Below, piece after piece: positions 48,359 to 57,218 of a DNA stretch of 64,000 nucleotides. The translations under genes and the position numbers were made by a program. Every line of letters starts with the position of its first letter. Position 1 is the first letter of the stretch. Under the pieces are notes generated by a model. The model was not told the DNA's origin. It saw only the letters and a list, made by a program, of their open reading frames with translations, and did no database searches. Source of the DNA: Roseateles sp. SL47 (GTDB taxonomy: Bacteria; Pseudomonadota; Gammaproteobacteria; Burkholderiales; Burkholderiaceae_C); NCBI RefSeq assembly GCF_026625885.1, contig NZ_CP113068.1, forward strand, positions 3,286,001-3,350,000, given 5' to 3'.

Positions 48359-49987
48359 TTACTTCCCGCCCACGGTCACCCAGCGCAGCTCAAACCAGTT
48401 GTCCGCCCGGTGCTGCACCGTCACGTTCTGGCGGAAGGCCCAGGGGATCATCTGGCGGTGCAGCGGAATCACATGGTTCTGCGCCTTGAACACCTGCAGT
48501 GCCGCCTTGACGAGTTCCTCACGCTTCTTCGGGTCGGCTTCCACACTGGAGCTGGCCGCCAGGGCATCGAACTTGTCGTCCTTCCAGTTGCCGAAGTTGT
48601 AATAACCCACGCCCTTGTCACTGCGGTTGCGCAGCAGCGGGGTGAAGGCCACTTCCGCATCGGTGATCACACCGCCCCAGCCGAACATGTAGAGGCTGGT
48701 GTCCAGCTTCTCCAGCTTGGGGAACATCAGCGTGCGCGGCTGCGCATTGACATTCACCTTGACCTTCAGCTGCGCCCACATCGAGGCCAGCGCCAGGCAG
48801 ATCTTCTCGTCGTTGATGTAGCGGTTGTTGGTGCAGTCCAGCGTGACCTCAAACCCATTGCCATAACCCGCATCGGCCATCAGCTTGCGCGCCGCCGCCA
48901 GATCAAAGGGCAGGCGGGATTCAATCTGGGCATCGTTGTAGGCACCCAGCGGCGAAGGCGTGAGGCCGCCGGTGGGCAGGCTCAGCCCGTTCATCAGCTT
49001 CACCTGGATGGCCTTGATGTCGATCGCCTGGTAGAGCGCCTGACGCACCCGCGCGTCCTTGAACGGGTTCTTGTCGCCTGGCACCTTGCCGTAGATCAGC
49101 TTGTCCCGGCCCTGGTCCATGCCGATGAAGATCAGGCGGTTTTCCGGGCCTTCCAGCACCTTCACGCCGCTGGTCTGCTTGAGCTTGTTGAGGTCGCGCG
49201 GGGCGGGGTCCAGCACCACATCCACTTCGCCGGACACCAGCGCCGCCAGGCGCGTGGAGTCATTGCTAATGGGCGTGAACACCGCTTCCTGCACATTGCC
49301 TTCGAACTTGCCCCACCAGTTGGGGTTGCGCTTGAAGCTGGTGCGGATGCCGGGCTGGCGGTCCACCATGATGTAGGGGCCGGTGCCATTGCTGTGGGTG
49401 GCCGCGTAGGTCTCGTCCTTGTCCTTGTAATTCTGCGGCTTGGTGACCTTGTTCTGTTCACTCCACCGCTTGCTCATGATGAAGATCAGGTCCAGGTGCT
49501 GCAGAAAGATCGGGTTGACCTGCTCCAGCTGAAACTCCACCGTGAAGTCGTCCACCTTGCGCGGTGTACCCACCGCCTGCGCATAGGCGGCGATGTTGGA
49601 ATGGACGTCCTTGGCCCGGTTCACTGAAAACACCACGTCATCGGCGGTGAAGGGGCTGCCGTCCTGGAACTTCACGCCCTGGCGCAGCTTCACCCGCCAC
49701 AGCGTGGGCTTCAGCTGCGTCCATTCCGTGGCCAGGCTGGGCACGATGTTCAGGTTGCGGTCCCGCGCCACCAGGCGTTCGTACACCTGGCCGTTCATGG
49801 CGTTGGTGACGATCTCGTTTTGCGAATGCGGGTCCGCCGTCTGCATGTCGCCCGCACCCGCCCAGCGCAGGGTCTGGGCCTGCACCAGCCACGGGGCCAG
49901 GCCCAGGCTGCAGGTCAGGCCGACAACAGCCGCCAGGCGCACCAACCGTGGGGCAGGGGAGGCAAGGGCATGCGGGGTGGGGTTCAT
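48359..49987 (-). CDS. peptide-type ABC transporter substrate-binding protein (SBP family 5)
   Basis: This 542-residue protein has a signal peptide (cleavage near VQA-Q, residue 38). The family 5 binding-protein pattern is clear: TADPHSQNEIVTNAMNGQVYERLV, WRVKLRQGVKFQDGSPFTADDVVFS in pieces, and AFRQNV near the end. It should bind oligopeptides, dipeptides or similar solutes. GGAGAAAG precedes the ATG. No permease or ATPase genes adjoin it, so the transporter is elsewhere. Confidence 0.9.
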   Translation of the reverse strand: MNPTPHALASPAPRLVRLAAVVGLTCSLGLAPWLVQAQTLRWAGAGDMQTADPHSQNEIVTNAMNGQVYERLVARDRNLNIVPSLATEWTQLKPTLWRVKLRQGVKFQDGSPFTADDVVFSVNRAKDVHSNIAAYAQAVGTPRKVDDFTVEFQLEQVNPIFLQHLDLIFIMSKRWSEQNKVTKPQNYKDKDETYAATHSNGTGPYIMVDRQPGIRTSFKRNPNWWGKFEGNVQEAVFTPISNDSTRLAALVSGEVDVVLDPAPRDLNKLKQTSGVKVLEGPENRLIFIGMDQGRDKLIYGKVPGDKNPFKDARVRQALYQAIDIKAIQVKLMNGLSLPTGGLTPSPLGAYNDAQIESRLPFDLAAARKLMADAGYGNGFEVTLDCTNNRYINDEKICLALASMWAQLKVKVNVNAQPRTLMFPKLEKLDTSLYMFGWGGVITDAEVAFTPLLRNRSDKGVGYYNFGNWKDDKFDALAASSSVEADPKKREELVKAALQVFKAQNHVIPLHRQMIPWAFRQNVTVQHRADNWFELRWVTVGGK

Positions 49988-50287
49988 TCTTTCTCCAGAT
50001 CACAAATTCAGGAACGACCCGTCGCCGGAGCGGGCCGTCGACACGCGGACAAGCAAGTGCTGTTCCCATGCACCAGCCGGGCCTTTGTCCACTCAGCCTT
50101 CGATCCAGTTTAGGGGCAGTCCCGGAAGCTGCGACAATGGAGCGAAACGGGCCGCGCACGGGCCTGCGTCATGCACCACTCTGGCAGGGCTCAGGCACAC
50201 CGTACGCAGAACTCACGCAGAACGCCCCAAGACTCTGCCCGGTGCGCTGCCCACCCTCTTCTAGAACCAATCCGGAACCCTTCCGCC
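49988..50287. other. divergent intergenic region
   Basis: This 300-base gap separates the binding-protein gene (minus) from ettA (plus). It must carry both promoters. I see no convincing promoter pair, operator or hairpin. Confidence 0.35.
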
Positions 50288-51952
50288 ATGGCTCAATACG
50301 TCTTTTCGATGAACCGCGTCAACAAGACGGTTCCTCCCAAACGTCACATCCTCAAGGACATCTCGCTGTCCTTCTTCCCCGGCGCCAAGATTGGCGTGCT
50401 GGGCCTGAACGGCTCCGGCAAGTCCACGCTGCTCAAGATCATGGCGGGCGTGGACAAGGAAATCGAAGGCGAGGCCGTCCCCATGCCCGGCATCAAGATC
50501 GGCTACCTGGAGCAGGAGCCGAAGCTGAACCCGGAGCAGACCGTGCGTGAAGCCGTCGAGGAAGGCATTGGCGGCGTGCTGGCCGCCAAGAAGCGCCTGG
50601 ACGAGGTGTATGCCGCTTATGCCGAGCCGGACGCCGACTTCGACGCCCTGGCCGCCGAGCAGGGCGAGCTGGAGGCCATCATTGCCGCCGCCGGTTCGGA
50701 AAACACCGACCTGCAGCTGGAACTGGCCGCCGACGCCCTGAACCTGCCGCCCTGGGACGCCAACATCGGCGTGCTGTCCGGCGGTGAAAAGCGTCGCGTG
50801 GCGCTGTGCCGCCTGCTGCTGTCCAAGCCGGACATGCTGCTGCTGGACGAACCCACCAACCACTTGGACGCCGAATCCGTCGAATGGCTGGAGCAATTCC
50901 TGCAGCGTTTCCCCGGCACCGTGGTGGCCATCACCCACGATCGCTACTTCCTGGACAACGCCGCCGAGTGGATTCTGGAACTGGACCGTGGCCACGGCAT
51001 CCCCTGGAAGGGCAACTATTCCGACTGGCTGGACCAGAAGGAACGTCGCCTGGAGCAGGAACAGAAGTCGGAAGACGCCCGCGCCAAGGCCATGAAGGAA
51101 GAATTGAAGTGGGTGCGCTCCAATGCCAAGGGCCGTCAGGCCAAGAGCAAGGCGCGTCTGGCCCGCTTCGAGGAACTGAGCGACGTCGAATACCAGAAGC
51201 GCAACGAAACCAACGAAATCTTCATTCCCGTGGCTGAGCGCCTGGGCAATGAGGTGATCGAGTTCGAAAACGTCACCAAGTCGTTTGGTGACCGCGTGCT
51301 GATCGACAACCTGTCGTTCAAGGTGCCCCCGGGCGCCATCGTGGGCATCATCGGCCCGAACGGGGCCGGTAAATCGACCCTGTTCCGCATGATCCAGGGC
51401 GTGGAGCAGCCGGATGCCGGCACGGTCAAGATCGGCAAAACCGCCAAGCTGGCCTTTGTGGACCAAAGCCGCCAGAGCCTGGACGCCAACAAGACGGTCT
51501 GGGAAGACGTGTCCGGTGGCCTGGACAACATCATCGTGGGCAAGTTCGTGATGCCGTCGCGCGCCTATATCGGCCGCTTCAACTTCAAGGGCAACGACCA
51601 GCAGAAGATGGTGGGCCAGCTCTCCGGTGGTGAACGCGGCCGTCTGCACCTGGCCAAGACCCTGGCGCAGGGCGGCAACGTGCTGATGCTGGACGAACCG
51701 TCCAACGACCTGGACGTCGAAACCCTGCGCGCGCTGGAAGAAGCGCTGCTGGAGTTCGGTGGCTCGGCCATGGTCATCTCCCATGACCGCTGGTTCCTGG
51801 ACCGTATCTGCACCCACATCCTTGCCTGCGAAGGTGACTCGCAGTGGTTCTTCTTTGACGGCAACTTCCACGAGTACGAAGCCGACAAGAAGAAGCGTCT
51901 GGGTGAAGAAGGCGCGCGTCCGAAGCGGGTGCGTTTCAAGCCCATCACCTGA
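50288..51952 (+). CDS. ettA: EttA, energy-dependent translational throttle ABC-F protein
   Basis: The protein has 554 residues from the ATG at 50288. Two ABC domains are seen, with Walker A GLNGSGKST and GPNGAGKST, signature LSGGE in each, and Walker B LLLDEPTNHLD and LMLDEPSNDLD. A charged linker and an arm lie between them. EttA binds the ribosomal E site and gates translation by ATP/ADP ratio. Length equals the E. coli protein. The GtrA gene follows 13 bases later. Confidence 0.95.
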   Translation: MAQYVFSMNRVNKTVPPKRHILKDISLSFFPGAKIGVLGLNGSGKSTLLKIMAGVDKEIEGEAVPMPGIKIGYLEQEPKLNPEQTVREAVEEGIGGVLAAKKRLDEVYAAYAEPDADFDALAAEQGELEAIIAAAGSENTDLQLELAADALNLPPWDANIGVLSGGEKRRVALCRLLLSKPDMLLLDEPTNHLDAESVEWLEQFLQRFPGTVVAITHDRYFLDNAAEWILELDRGHGIPWKGNYSDWLDQKERRLEQEQKSEDARAKAMKEELKWVRSNAKGRQAKSKARLARFEELSDVEYQKRNETNEIFIPVAERLGNEVIEFENVTKSFGDRVLIDNLSFKVPPGAIVGIIGPNGAGKSTLFRMIQGVEQPDAGTVKIGKTAKLAFVDQSRQSLDANKTVWEDVSGGLDNIIVGKFVMPSRAYIGRFNFKGNDQQKMVGQLSGGERGRLHLAKTLAQGGNVLMLDEPSNDLDVETLRALEEALLEFGGSAMVISHDRWFLDRICTHILACEGDSQWFFFDGNFHEYEADKKKRLGEEGARPKRVRFKPIT

Positions 51953-51965
51953 TCTGAAGCCACGC

Positions 51966-52403
51966 ATGGCCCGCGCGCCTGTGGACACTCCCGCCGCCGG
52001 CCCGGTCACGCTGGGCCGGTTCGGGCGCTTCTTGCTGGTGGGCGGTGTGGCCACGGCGGTGCATTACGTCACCGCCTTTTTATGGCTCAATCTTGCCGGC
52101 TGGCCTGCGGTGCGCGCCTCCGCCACCGGATATCTGGTGGGCGCGCTGGCCAACTATGCGCTCAATGCGCGCTTCACCTTCGGGGTGAAGGGCGGGCACG
52201 GCAAACACCTGCCCCGTTTTGCGGCGGTGGCCGCCATGGGCTGGCTGCTGAATGCGGGCGGCATGTGGGGCCTGCTGCGGCTGGGCCTGCACCCCTACCT
52301 GGCGCAGCCGGTGGTCACCATTCTGGTGCTCTTCTTCAATTTCCTGCTCAATGCCTTGTGGGCCATGCGTCCGCACCGGGCAGAGTCGGCCCCATCGTCC
52401 TGA
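51966..52403 (+). CDS. GtrA family membrane protein
   Basis: The protein has 145 residues with four transmembrane helices. The GtrA pattern is visible in FGRFLLVGGVATAVHYVT and NYALNARFTFG. GtrA proteins are proposed flippases for undecaprenyl-phosphate sugars made by a GtrB-type enzyme. A GtrB-like glycosyltransferase and a membrane GT39 enzyme follow, so the three probably work together. Confidence 0.85.
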   Translation: MARAPVDTPAAGPVTLGRFGRFLLVGGVATAVHYVTAFLWLNLAGWPAVRASATGYLVGALANYALNARFTFGVKGGHGKHLPRFAAVAAMGWLLNAGGMWGLLRLGLHPYLAQPVVTILVLFFNFLLNALWAMRPHRAESAPSS

Positions 52404-52569
52404 CGCGCCCCGGTTCTGCCTGATTCACCCGGACTCGGGGACATCCCCACCCGCTCGCCCCCCCCAATTCAGAGGGCTGATCGCCCCACGGCGGCCGAGT
52501 TTCGCCCGCTAGAGTCGGCGTCGGGAGCGGCAGGCCAAGACACGTTCCCGGCAGCGCAGGGGGCGGGCA

Positions 52570-53577
52570 GTGGAACTCATCGAACGACAGCATTTCCTCG
52601 GGGCACCGGATTTCCGCGTGGGGGCGCCGGTCATCAACTTCGTTTTGCCTTGCTACAACGAAGAAGCCGTGTTGCCCGAAACCGCCCGGCGGATGGAGCG
52701 GCTGCTGGAGGAACTGGAAGCGCAGGAGCTGATTTCGTCTGCCAGTTCGGTCTACTTCGTGGACGATGGCAGCCGGGACAAGACCTGGTCGCTGATCGAA
52801 ACACTGTCCAACCGATCGCCGCGCTTTTGCGGGATCAAGCTCAGCCGCAATCGCGGCCACCAGAATGCCTTGCTGTGCGGGCTGATGAGCATCCATGGAG
52901 ACGCCATCATCAGCCTGGATGCGGACCTGCAGGACGACCTCGGCATCATCGCGGACATGGTGCGGGCTTTCCGTGCGGGCCATGAGGTGGTTTATGCGGT
53001 GCGCCGGCGTCGGGACACGGACACCTTCTTCAAGCGGGTCACCGCCGAGGGCTACTACCGCATCCTCGCCGCCATGGGCGTGAAGCTGGTCTTCAACCAT
53101 GCGGACTACCGCCTGATGGGCCGGCGCCCGCTGGAGGCGCTGCGGGGCTACCGCGAACCGCATCTGTTCCTGCGCGGCCTGGTGCCGCTGCTGGGCTACC
53201 GCAGCACCACCGTGGAGTTCGACCGGGCGGAGCGCTTTGCCGGGGAATCGAAATATCCGCTGGGCAAGATGCTGGCGCTGGCCTGGCAGGGCATCAGCTC
53301 GTTCACGCCGTATCCCTTGCGGCTGATCACCGGCGCTGGGGTGTTGGTGTCGCTGGTGAGCCTCAGCATGGCGCTTTGGGCGCTGGGCTTGCGGATCCTG
53401 ACGGAGGATGCCTTGCCCGGTTGGGCCTCCACCGTCATCCCGATGTATTTCCTCGGCGGCATTCAGTTGCTGGGGCTGGGTGTGATCGGTGAGTACCTGG
53501 CCAAGGTGTTTGAGTCGGGCAAACACCGGCCGCGTTATCAGGTGGAGAGCATCTGCGGCGAGTGGAGGGGCCCTTGA
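52570..53577 (+). CDS. GtrB/ArnC-like family 2 glycosyltransferase
   Basis: The protein has 335 residues from a GTG start. The GT2 domain shows VLPCYNEE (about residue 27), VDDGSRDKT and SLDADLQDD, and the last 90 residues carry two transmembrane helices. These enzymes place a sugar on undecaprenyl phosphate at the inner leaflet. The next gene starts inside its last 16 bases. The sugar donor cannot be read. Confidence 0.88.
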   Translation: MELIERQHFLGAPDFRVGAPVINFVLPCYNEEAVLPETARRMERLLEELEAQELISSASSVYFVDDGSRDKTWSLIETLSNRSPRFCGIKLSRNRGHQNALLCGLMSIHGDAIISLDADLQDDLGIIADMVRAFRAGHEVVYAVRRRRDTDTFFKRVTAEGYYRILAAMGVKLVFNHADYRLMGRRPLEALRGYREPHLFLRGLVPLLGYRSTTVEFDRAERFAGESKYPLGKMLALAWQGISSFTPYPLRLITGAGVLVSLVSLSMALWALGLRILTEDALPGWASTVIPMYFLGGIQLLGLGVIGEYLAKVFESGKHRPRYQVESICGEWRGP

Positions 53578-55529
53578 ACGCGGTGCCTGGGCCGGTGCCT
53601 GGACCGGTGGATAGCGCCGGGCAGGCCCCGGTGAGTGCCTCGACGGCTGCCACCGCTGCCGCCCCCGCAAACGCTGCAAACGCTGCAAACGCTGCAAACG
53701 CCGCAAACGCTTCCGCCCCTGGAAACGCCGCCAACGCCGCCAACGCCGCCAACGCCGCCAAGACCGCCAAGACCGCCAGCCGGGATGCCCCCCGCTTGCG
53801 GCAGCGCTGGTGGTGGCACGCGCCCGCCTGGTTGCTGGGCCTGTGCGTGGGCCTGGGCTATTTCCTCAGCAGCCCGCGCACGGGGGACTTCTGGTGGTTT
53901 GACGCGTCGCGCCACGCCATGAACAGCGTGTTCGTCCACGATTTCTTCGCCCAGGGCGGATGGAAAGATCCGATCCGGTCCGCCAAGGCCTATTACGACC
54001 AGTACCCCGGCATCAACATCGGCTTCTATCCGCCGTTTCTCTATCTGGTGACCGCGCCATGGCTCGCGGTATTCGGCGTGAGCCATGCCGTGTGCCAGGC
54101 GGTGGTGTCCGCCTTTGCGGCGCTGACGGCCATGGCCGGTTATGCCTGGACCCGACCCGTGCTGGGCCGCTGGGCTGCTTGCGCCGCCGGGGCCATGCTG
54201 GTGCTGGCCCCGGAGATGGCCTTGTGGGGGCGACAGGTGCAGCTGGATGTACCGGCGGTGGCGCTGCTGTTGTGGGGTAGTTGGGCGCTGGTGGTGTGGT
54301 TGGAAGGGGCGCGGCGGGTAGGCGTCGGGCGGGTAGGCGTCGAGCGGGCAGGGGGCGGACGGGAAGCGGGCGGACCAGAGGCGGGCGGGCTCGACAGTGG
54401 GCGGCCGGTGGGGCTGGGGCCGCAGGGTCCCGGTTCGCGTTGGTTGCTGCTGGCTGCCGTGCTGCTGGGCTGCGCCATGCTGACGCGGGTGCAGACCGTG
54501 TTTGCATGGCCGCTATGGCTGGCTGTGGTGTTTGTGCATCCGGTGGGCAGGGCGCAGCCCTGGCGGCCGCGCCTGTGGGCGACGGCGCTCTATGGGCTGC
54601 TGTCGCTGCCCTCGGTTGCGTCGGCGGTTTACTTCGCCAAGGTGATGGGGAGTCTTGCAGGCCAGATGCCGGACATGCCGCCATTGGCCTCTTGGGCCAA
54701 CTGGGCTTGGTATGCCTCCCGCTTCGGGGAGCAGCTTGGGGCCATGGGGCTGTCCGTATTGCTGCTGGGCCTGCTGTTGATGGTGATGGCACTCGTTCGG
54801 TCCCTGCGGCGGTTCCGACGGCCCACGGCCGTGCTGCTGCTCATGCATGGGAGGGCTGGGTGGGCGCTGGCCCTGGGCCTGGCGGCCTGGCTGTTCTTCA
54901 CCGTGGTGTCCAACAAGGAGCCGAGATTCGGTCTGCCGATATTGCCGTTTGTGATGCTGGCAGCCCTGCTGGTCATTGGCCGCTGGCCGCAGCTGTGGCG
55001 CATGGGCGCGGCGCCTACGCCGGCATCTGCCGCCTCGGTGGTGTCTGTCCTGGTGCTCTTCGCCGGCATGTTGATCGAGGCGCACGTGAGTCATCGCTGG
55101 ACGGACGTCCCCCGTGTGACCGGCCATCGCGAGGCTGCCTTGGTGGCGGCCCGCCTGGCACCTTCGAACGCCCGGGTGATGATCTCCGCGCACCGGGATG
55201 GCAACTTCATCTTCTCCCTCCGGGCCGAAGGCCAGCGGCCCGACCTCGCCGTGCGCCGCGCCGACAAGTGGCTGGTGGACATCACCATCATGCGTCAGCT
55301 GGGCATTCGGGACCGCGGGCTGACCGAGGACGACATCCGCGCACTGCTCGACCGCGAACACGTGGCGGTGGTGGTGGCGCAAACCGGCTATCTGGGCGAT
55401 CAGCCCTCGATGCAGGCGCTGGAACGCTTGCTGGCGTCGGGCTGCTGCTTCGTACTGCGCCAGACCGTGCCCATCCTCGGCCAGCACCGGCCCGACGAGA
55501 CCGAGCTGCGTGTGTACAGTCGCCGCTGA
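53562..55529 (+). CDS. membrane glycosyltransferase, GT39/ArnT-like
   Basis: This 655-residue protein has a GTG start overlapping the GT2 gene. About ten or more transmembrane helices begin near residue 85. The first periplasmic loop has acidic residues (DFWWFDASRHAMNSVF) as in ArnT/PMT-type enzymes using polyprenyl-phosphate sugars. Residues 30-70 are Ala-Asn-Ala repeats, and a Gly/Arg-rich loop at about 248-285 is another low-complexity insert. It probably transfers the sugar from the lipid carrier to lipid A, O-antigen or another surface acceptor. Confidence 0.82.
   Translation: MEGPLNAVPGPVPGPVDSAGQAPVSASTAATAAAPANAANAANAANAANASAPGNAANAANAANAAKTAKTASRDAPRLRQRWWWHAPAWLLGLCVGLGYFLSSPRTGDFWWFDASRHAMNSVFVHDFFAQGGWKDPIRSAKAYYDQYPGINIGFYPPFLYLVTAPWLAVFGVSHAVCQAVVSAFAALTAMAGYAWTRPVLGRWAACAAGAMLVLAPEMALWGRQVQLDVPAVALLLWGSWALVVWLEGARRVGVGRVGVERAGGGREAGGPEAGGLDSGRPVGLGPQGPGSRWLLLAAVLLGCAMLTRVQTVFAWPLWLAVVFVHPVGRAQPWRPRLWATALYGLLSLPSVASAVYFAKVMGSLAGQMPDMPPLASWANWAWYASRFGEQLGAMGLSVLLLGLLLMVMALVRSLRRFRRPTAVLLLMHGRAGWALALGLAAWLFFTVVSNKEPRFGLPILPFVMLAALLVIGRWPQLWRMGAAPTPASAASVVSVLVLFAGMLIEAHVSHRWTDVPRVTGHREAALVAARLAPSNARVMISAHRDGNFIFSLRAEGQRPDLAVRRADKWLVDITIMRQLGIRDRGLTEDDIRALLDREHVAVVVAQTGYLGDQPSMQALERLLASGCCFVLRQTVPILGQHRPDETELRVYSRR
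53667..53774 (+). repeat. 9-base tandem repeats in the GT39-like gene
   Basis: Five copies of a GCAAACGCT-like unit (53667-53711) and, after a short break, three GCCAACGCC and two GCCAAGACC units (53730-53774) encode Ala-Asn-Ala and Ala-Lys-Thr repeats in the cytoplasmic head of the protein. All are in frame. Confidence 0.9.
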
Positions 55530-55766
55530 GTCGGTGGATGGTGGGGAGGCCCGGTTGGGCACCGGTTGGGATGGCGCCCACAGAGCGCCTCAGGCCTGGC
55601 TTTTGTGTCGAATCCGACAAGATTGGCTGCTCATTTGTCTGCATCTCTCCTGGGCGGCTGGGGCCGCCAACAGTCTTCGAGTGTTTTCACCTTTCTTTAC
55701 GGCGGCCCCATGGCCAAATTACCTGCGCCGTCGAGGATTGCGTCATTCACACAGGAGATGTCAACA

Positions 55767-56405
55767 ATGATCAAGCGTTTCTCCCGTCCCCTCCAGGCAC
55801 TGAGCGTGGCGGCGGTGATGAGTCTGGCCGCCGTGGGCGTACAAAGCGTTCAAGCCCAGGCGCGTCCCGATGCCCCCCCGGCCCAAGGGAAGGACCAAGG
55901 CCCCGGCCGTGGTGAGCGTATGCAGCCCGGCCCGGGTTTCGGCCCCGGCATGCCCGGCGGCCCCGGCCCGATGTTCCTGGATGGCCGGATTCTGAAAGAT
56001 GTCGGAGCCTCCGAGGCTCAACGCAAGCAGATCCGCGACATCTTCGAAGCGGCCCACAAGGACCTCAAGGCCCAGCACGAAGGCGGCCGTCAGCTGCACG
56101 ACCAACTGGAAGCCCTGATGACCGCCCCGACCGTCGATGCGGCCGCTGTGGAGCAACTGCGCCAGCAGATGACGGCCCAGCATGAGGCGGCTTCCAAGCG
56201 CATCAGCCAGGCCATGGTGGACGCAGCCAAGGTGCTGACCGCCGAGCAGCGCGCCAAGCTGGCCGTGGAGCTGAAGAAGCACAAAGCCCGCATGGAAAAG
56301 CGCATGGAACACCTGCGCGAGCAGGGTGGCCGTGGGGGTCCGCGCGGTGGCGATGGTCCGCATGGCGACCACGATATGGATCCCCCGCCCCCGCCCAAGG
56401 GCTAA
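55767..56405 (+). CDS. Spy/CpxP-like periplasmic protein
   Basis: The protein has 212 residues from the ATG at 55767, behind AGGAG. The signal peptide ends at VQA-Q near residue 30. A Pro/Gly-rich head is followed by long helices (residues 75-185) with an LTAEQR motif, the LTxxQ type of Spy and CpxP, and the tail is His/Asp/Pro-rich. Such proteins are envelope chaperones or stress sensors. A response regulator and histidine kinase follow directly, so it probably modulates or is controlled by them. Confidence 0.8.
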   Translation: MIKRFSRPLQALSVAAVMSLAAVGVQSVQAQARPDAPPAQGKDQGPGRGERMQPGPGFGPGMPGGPGPMFLDGRILKDVGASEAQRKQIRDIFEAAHKDLKAQHEGGRQLHDQLEALMTAPTVDAAAVEQLRQQMTAQHEAASKRISQAMVDAAKVLTAEQRAKLAVELKKHKARMEKRMEHLREQGGRGGPRGGDGPHGDHDMDPPPPPKG

Positions 56406-56423
56406 AGACTGACGGAGCCGGAT

Positions 56424-57218
56424 ATGCTTCAGACTTTTGATGATTCCGCAGCACGTGTCCAGGCCGAACAAGCGGCCCGGCAGGCGGCTGTGGCGCAACG
56501 CCCCATGAATCCACGACTGCTGTTGATCGACGACGACGCGCGCCTCACGGCCATGCTGGGCGACTACCTGAGCAGTGCCGGCTTCGACGTTAGTTTTGCC
56601 GGCTCCTTGGCGCAGGGTCGGACCGAGCTGGAAGCAGGCCAGTACGAACTCCTCGTGCTGGACCTGATGCTTCCGGATGGCGACGGTCTCGAGTTCTGCC
56701 GCCAACTGCGCAGCGACAAACGCTGGCGCCGCCTGCCGGTGCTGATGTTGTCGGCCCGCGGGGAACCGATGGACCGCATCCTCGGCCTTGAGCTGGGTGC
56801 GGACGACTACCTGGCCAAACCTTTCGAGCCGCGTGAGCTGCAGGCCCGTGTGAAGGCGCTGCTGCGCCGCACCGAGCCGCAGGCCCTGGGCGACGAGGTG
56901 CTGCGCTTCGGGCGTCTGGAAATTGACCTGGCTGCCCGCCAGGTGCGCCTGGACGGCAACGCCTGCGACCTCACCAGCCATCAGTTCGACCTGCTGGTGG
57001 TGCTGGCGCAAAGCCCGGGCCGGGTGTTGTCCCGCGACCAGATCATGGACGCGCTCAAGGGCCATCCGCTGGAAGCCTTCGACCGCTCCATCGATGTGCA
57101 CATCTCGCGCATCCGTTCGGTGATTGAAGACGACGCCAAGAATCCGCGCCGGGTGCTCACCGTGCGTGGCGCCGGTTATGTCTTTGCACGCAAGCAGGAC
57201 GCCGAAGGCCTGGAGTGA
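56424..57218 (+). CDS. OmpR-family response regulator
   Basis: This 264-residue protein has a receiver domain (about residues 30-145) with acidic residues Asp36-38, phospho-acceptor Asp80 (LLVLDLMLPDG) and Lys in LAKPFEP. The winged-helix DNA-binding domain (residues 160-258) ends in TVRGAGYVF. The first 27 residues are an unusual extra head; a GGAG before 56424 supports this longer start. It overlaps the kinase gene by 4 bases and lies 18 bases after the Spy-like gene, a CpxPRA-like order. Confidence 0.9.
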   Translation: MLQTFDDSAARVQAEQAARQAAVAQRPMNPRLLLIDDDARLTAMLGDYLSSAGFDVSFAGSLAQGRTELEAGQYELLVLDLMLPDGDGLEFCRQLRSDKRWRRLPVLMLSARGEPMDRILGLELGADDYLAKPFEPRELQARVKALLRRTEPQALGDEVLRFGRLEIDLAARQVRLDGNACDLTSHQFDLLVVLAQSPGRVLSRDQIMDALKGHPLEAFDRSIDVHISRIRSVIEDDAKNPRRVLTVRGAGYVFARKQDAEGLE

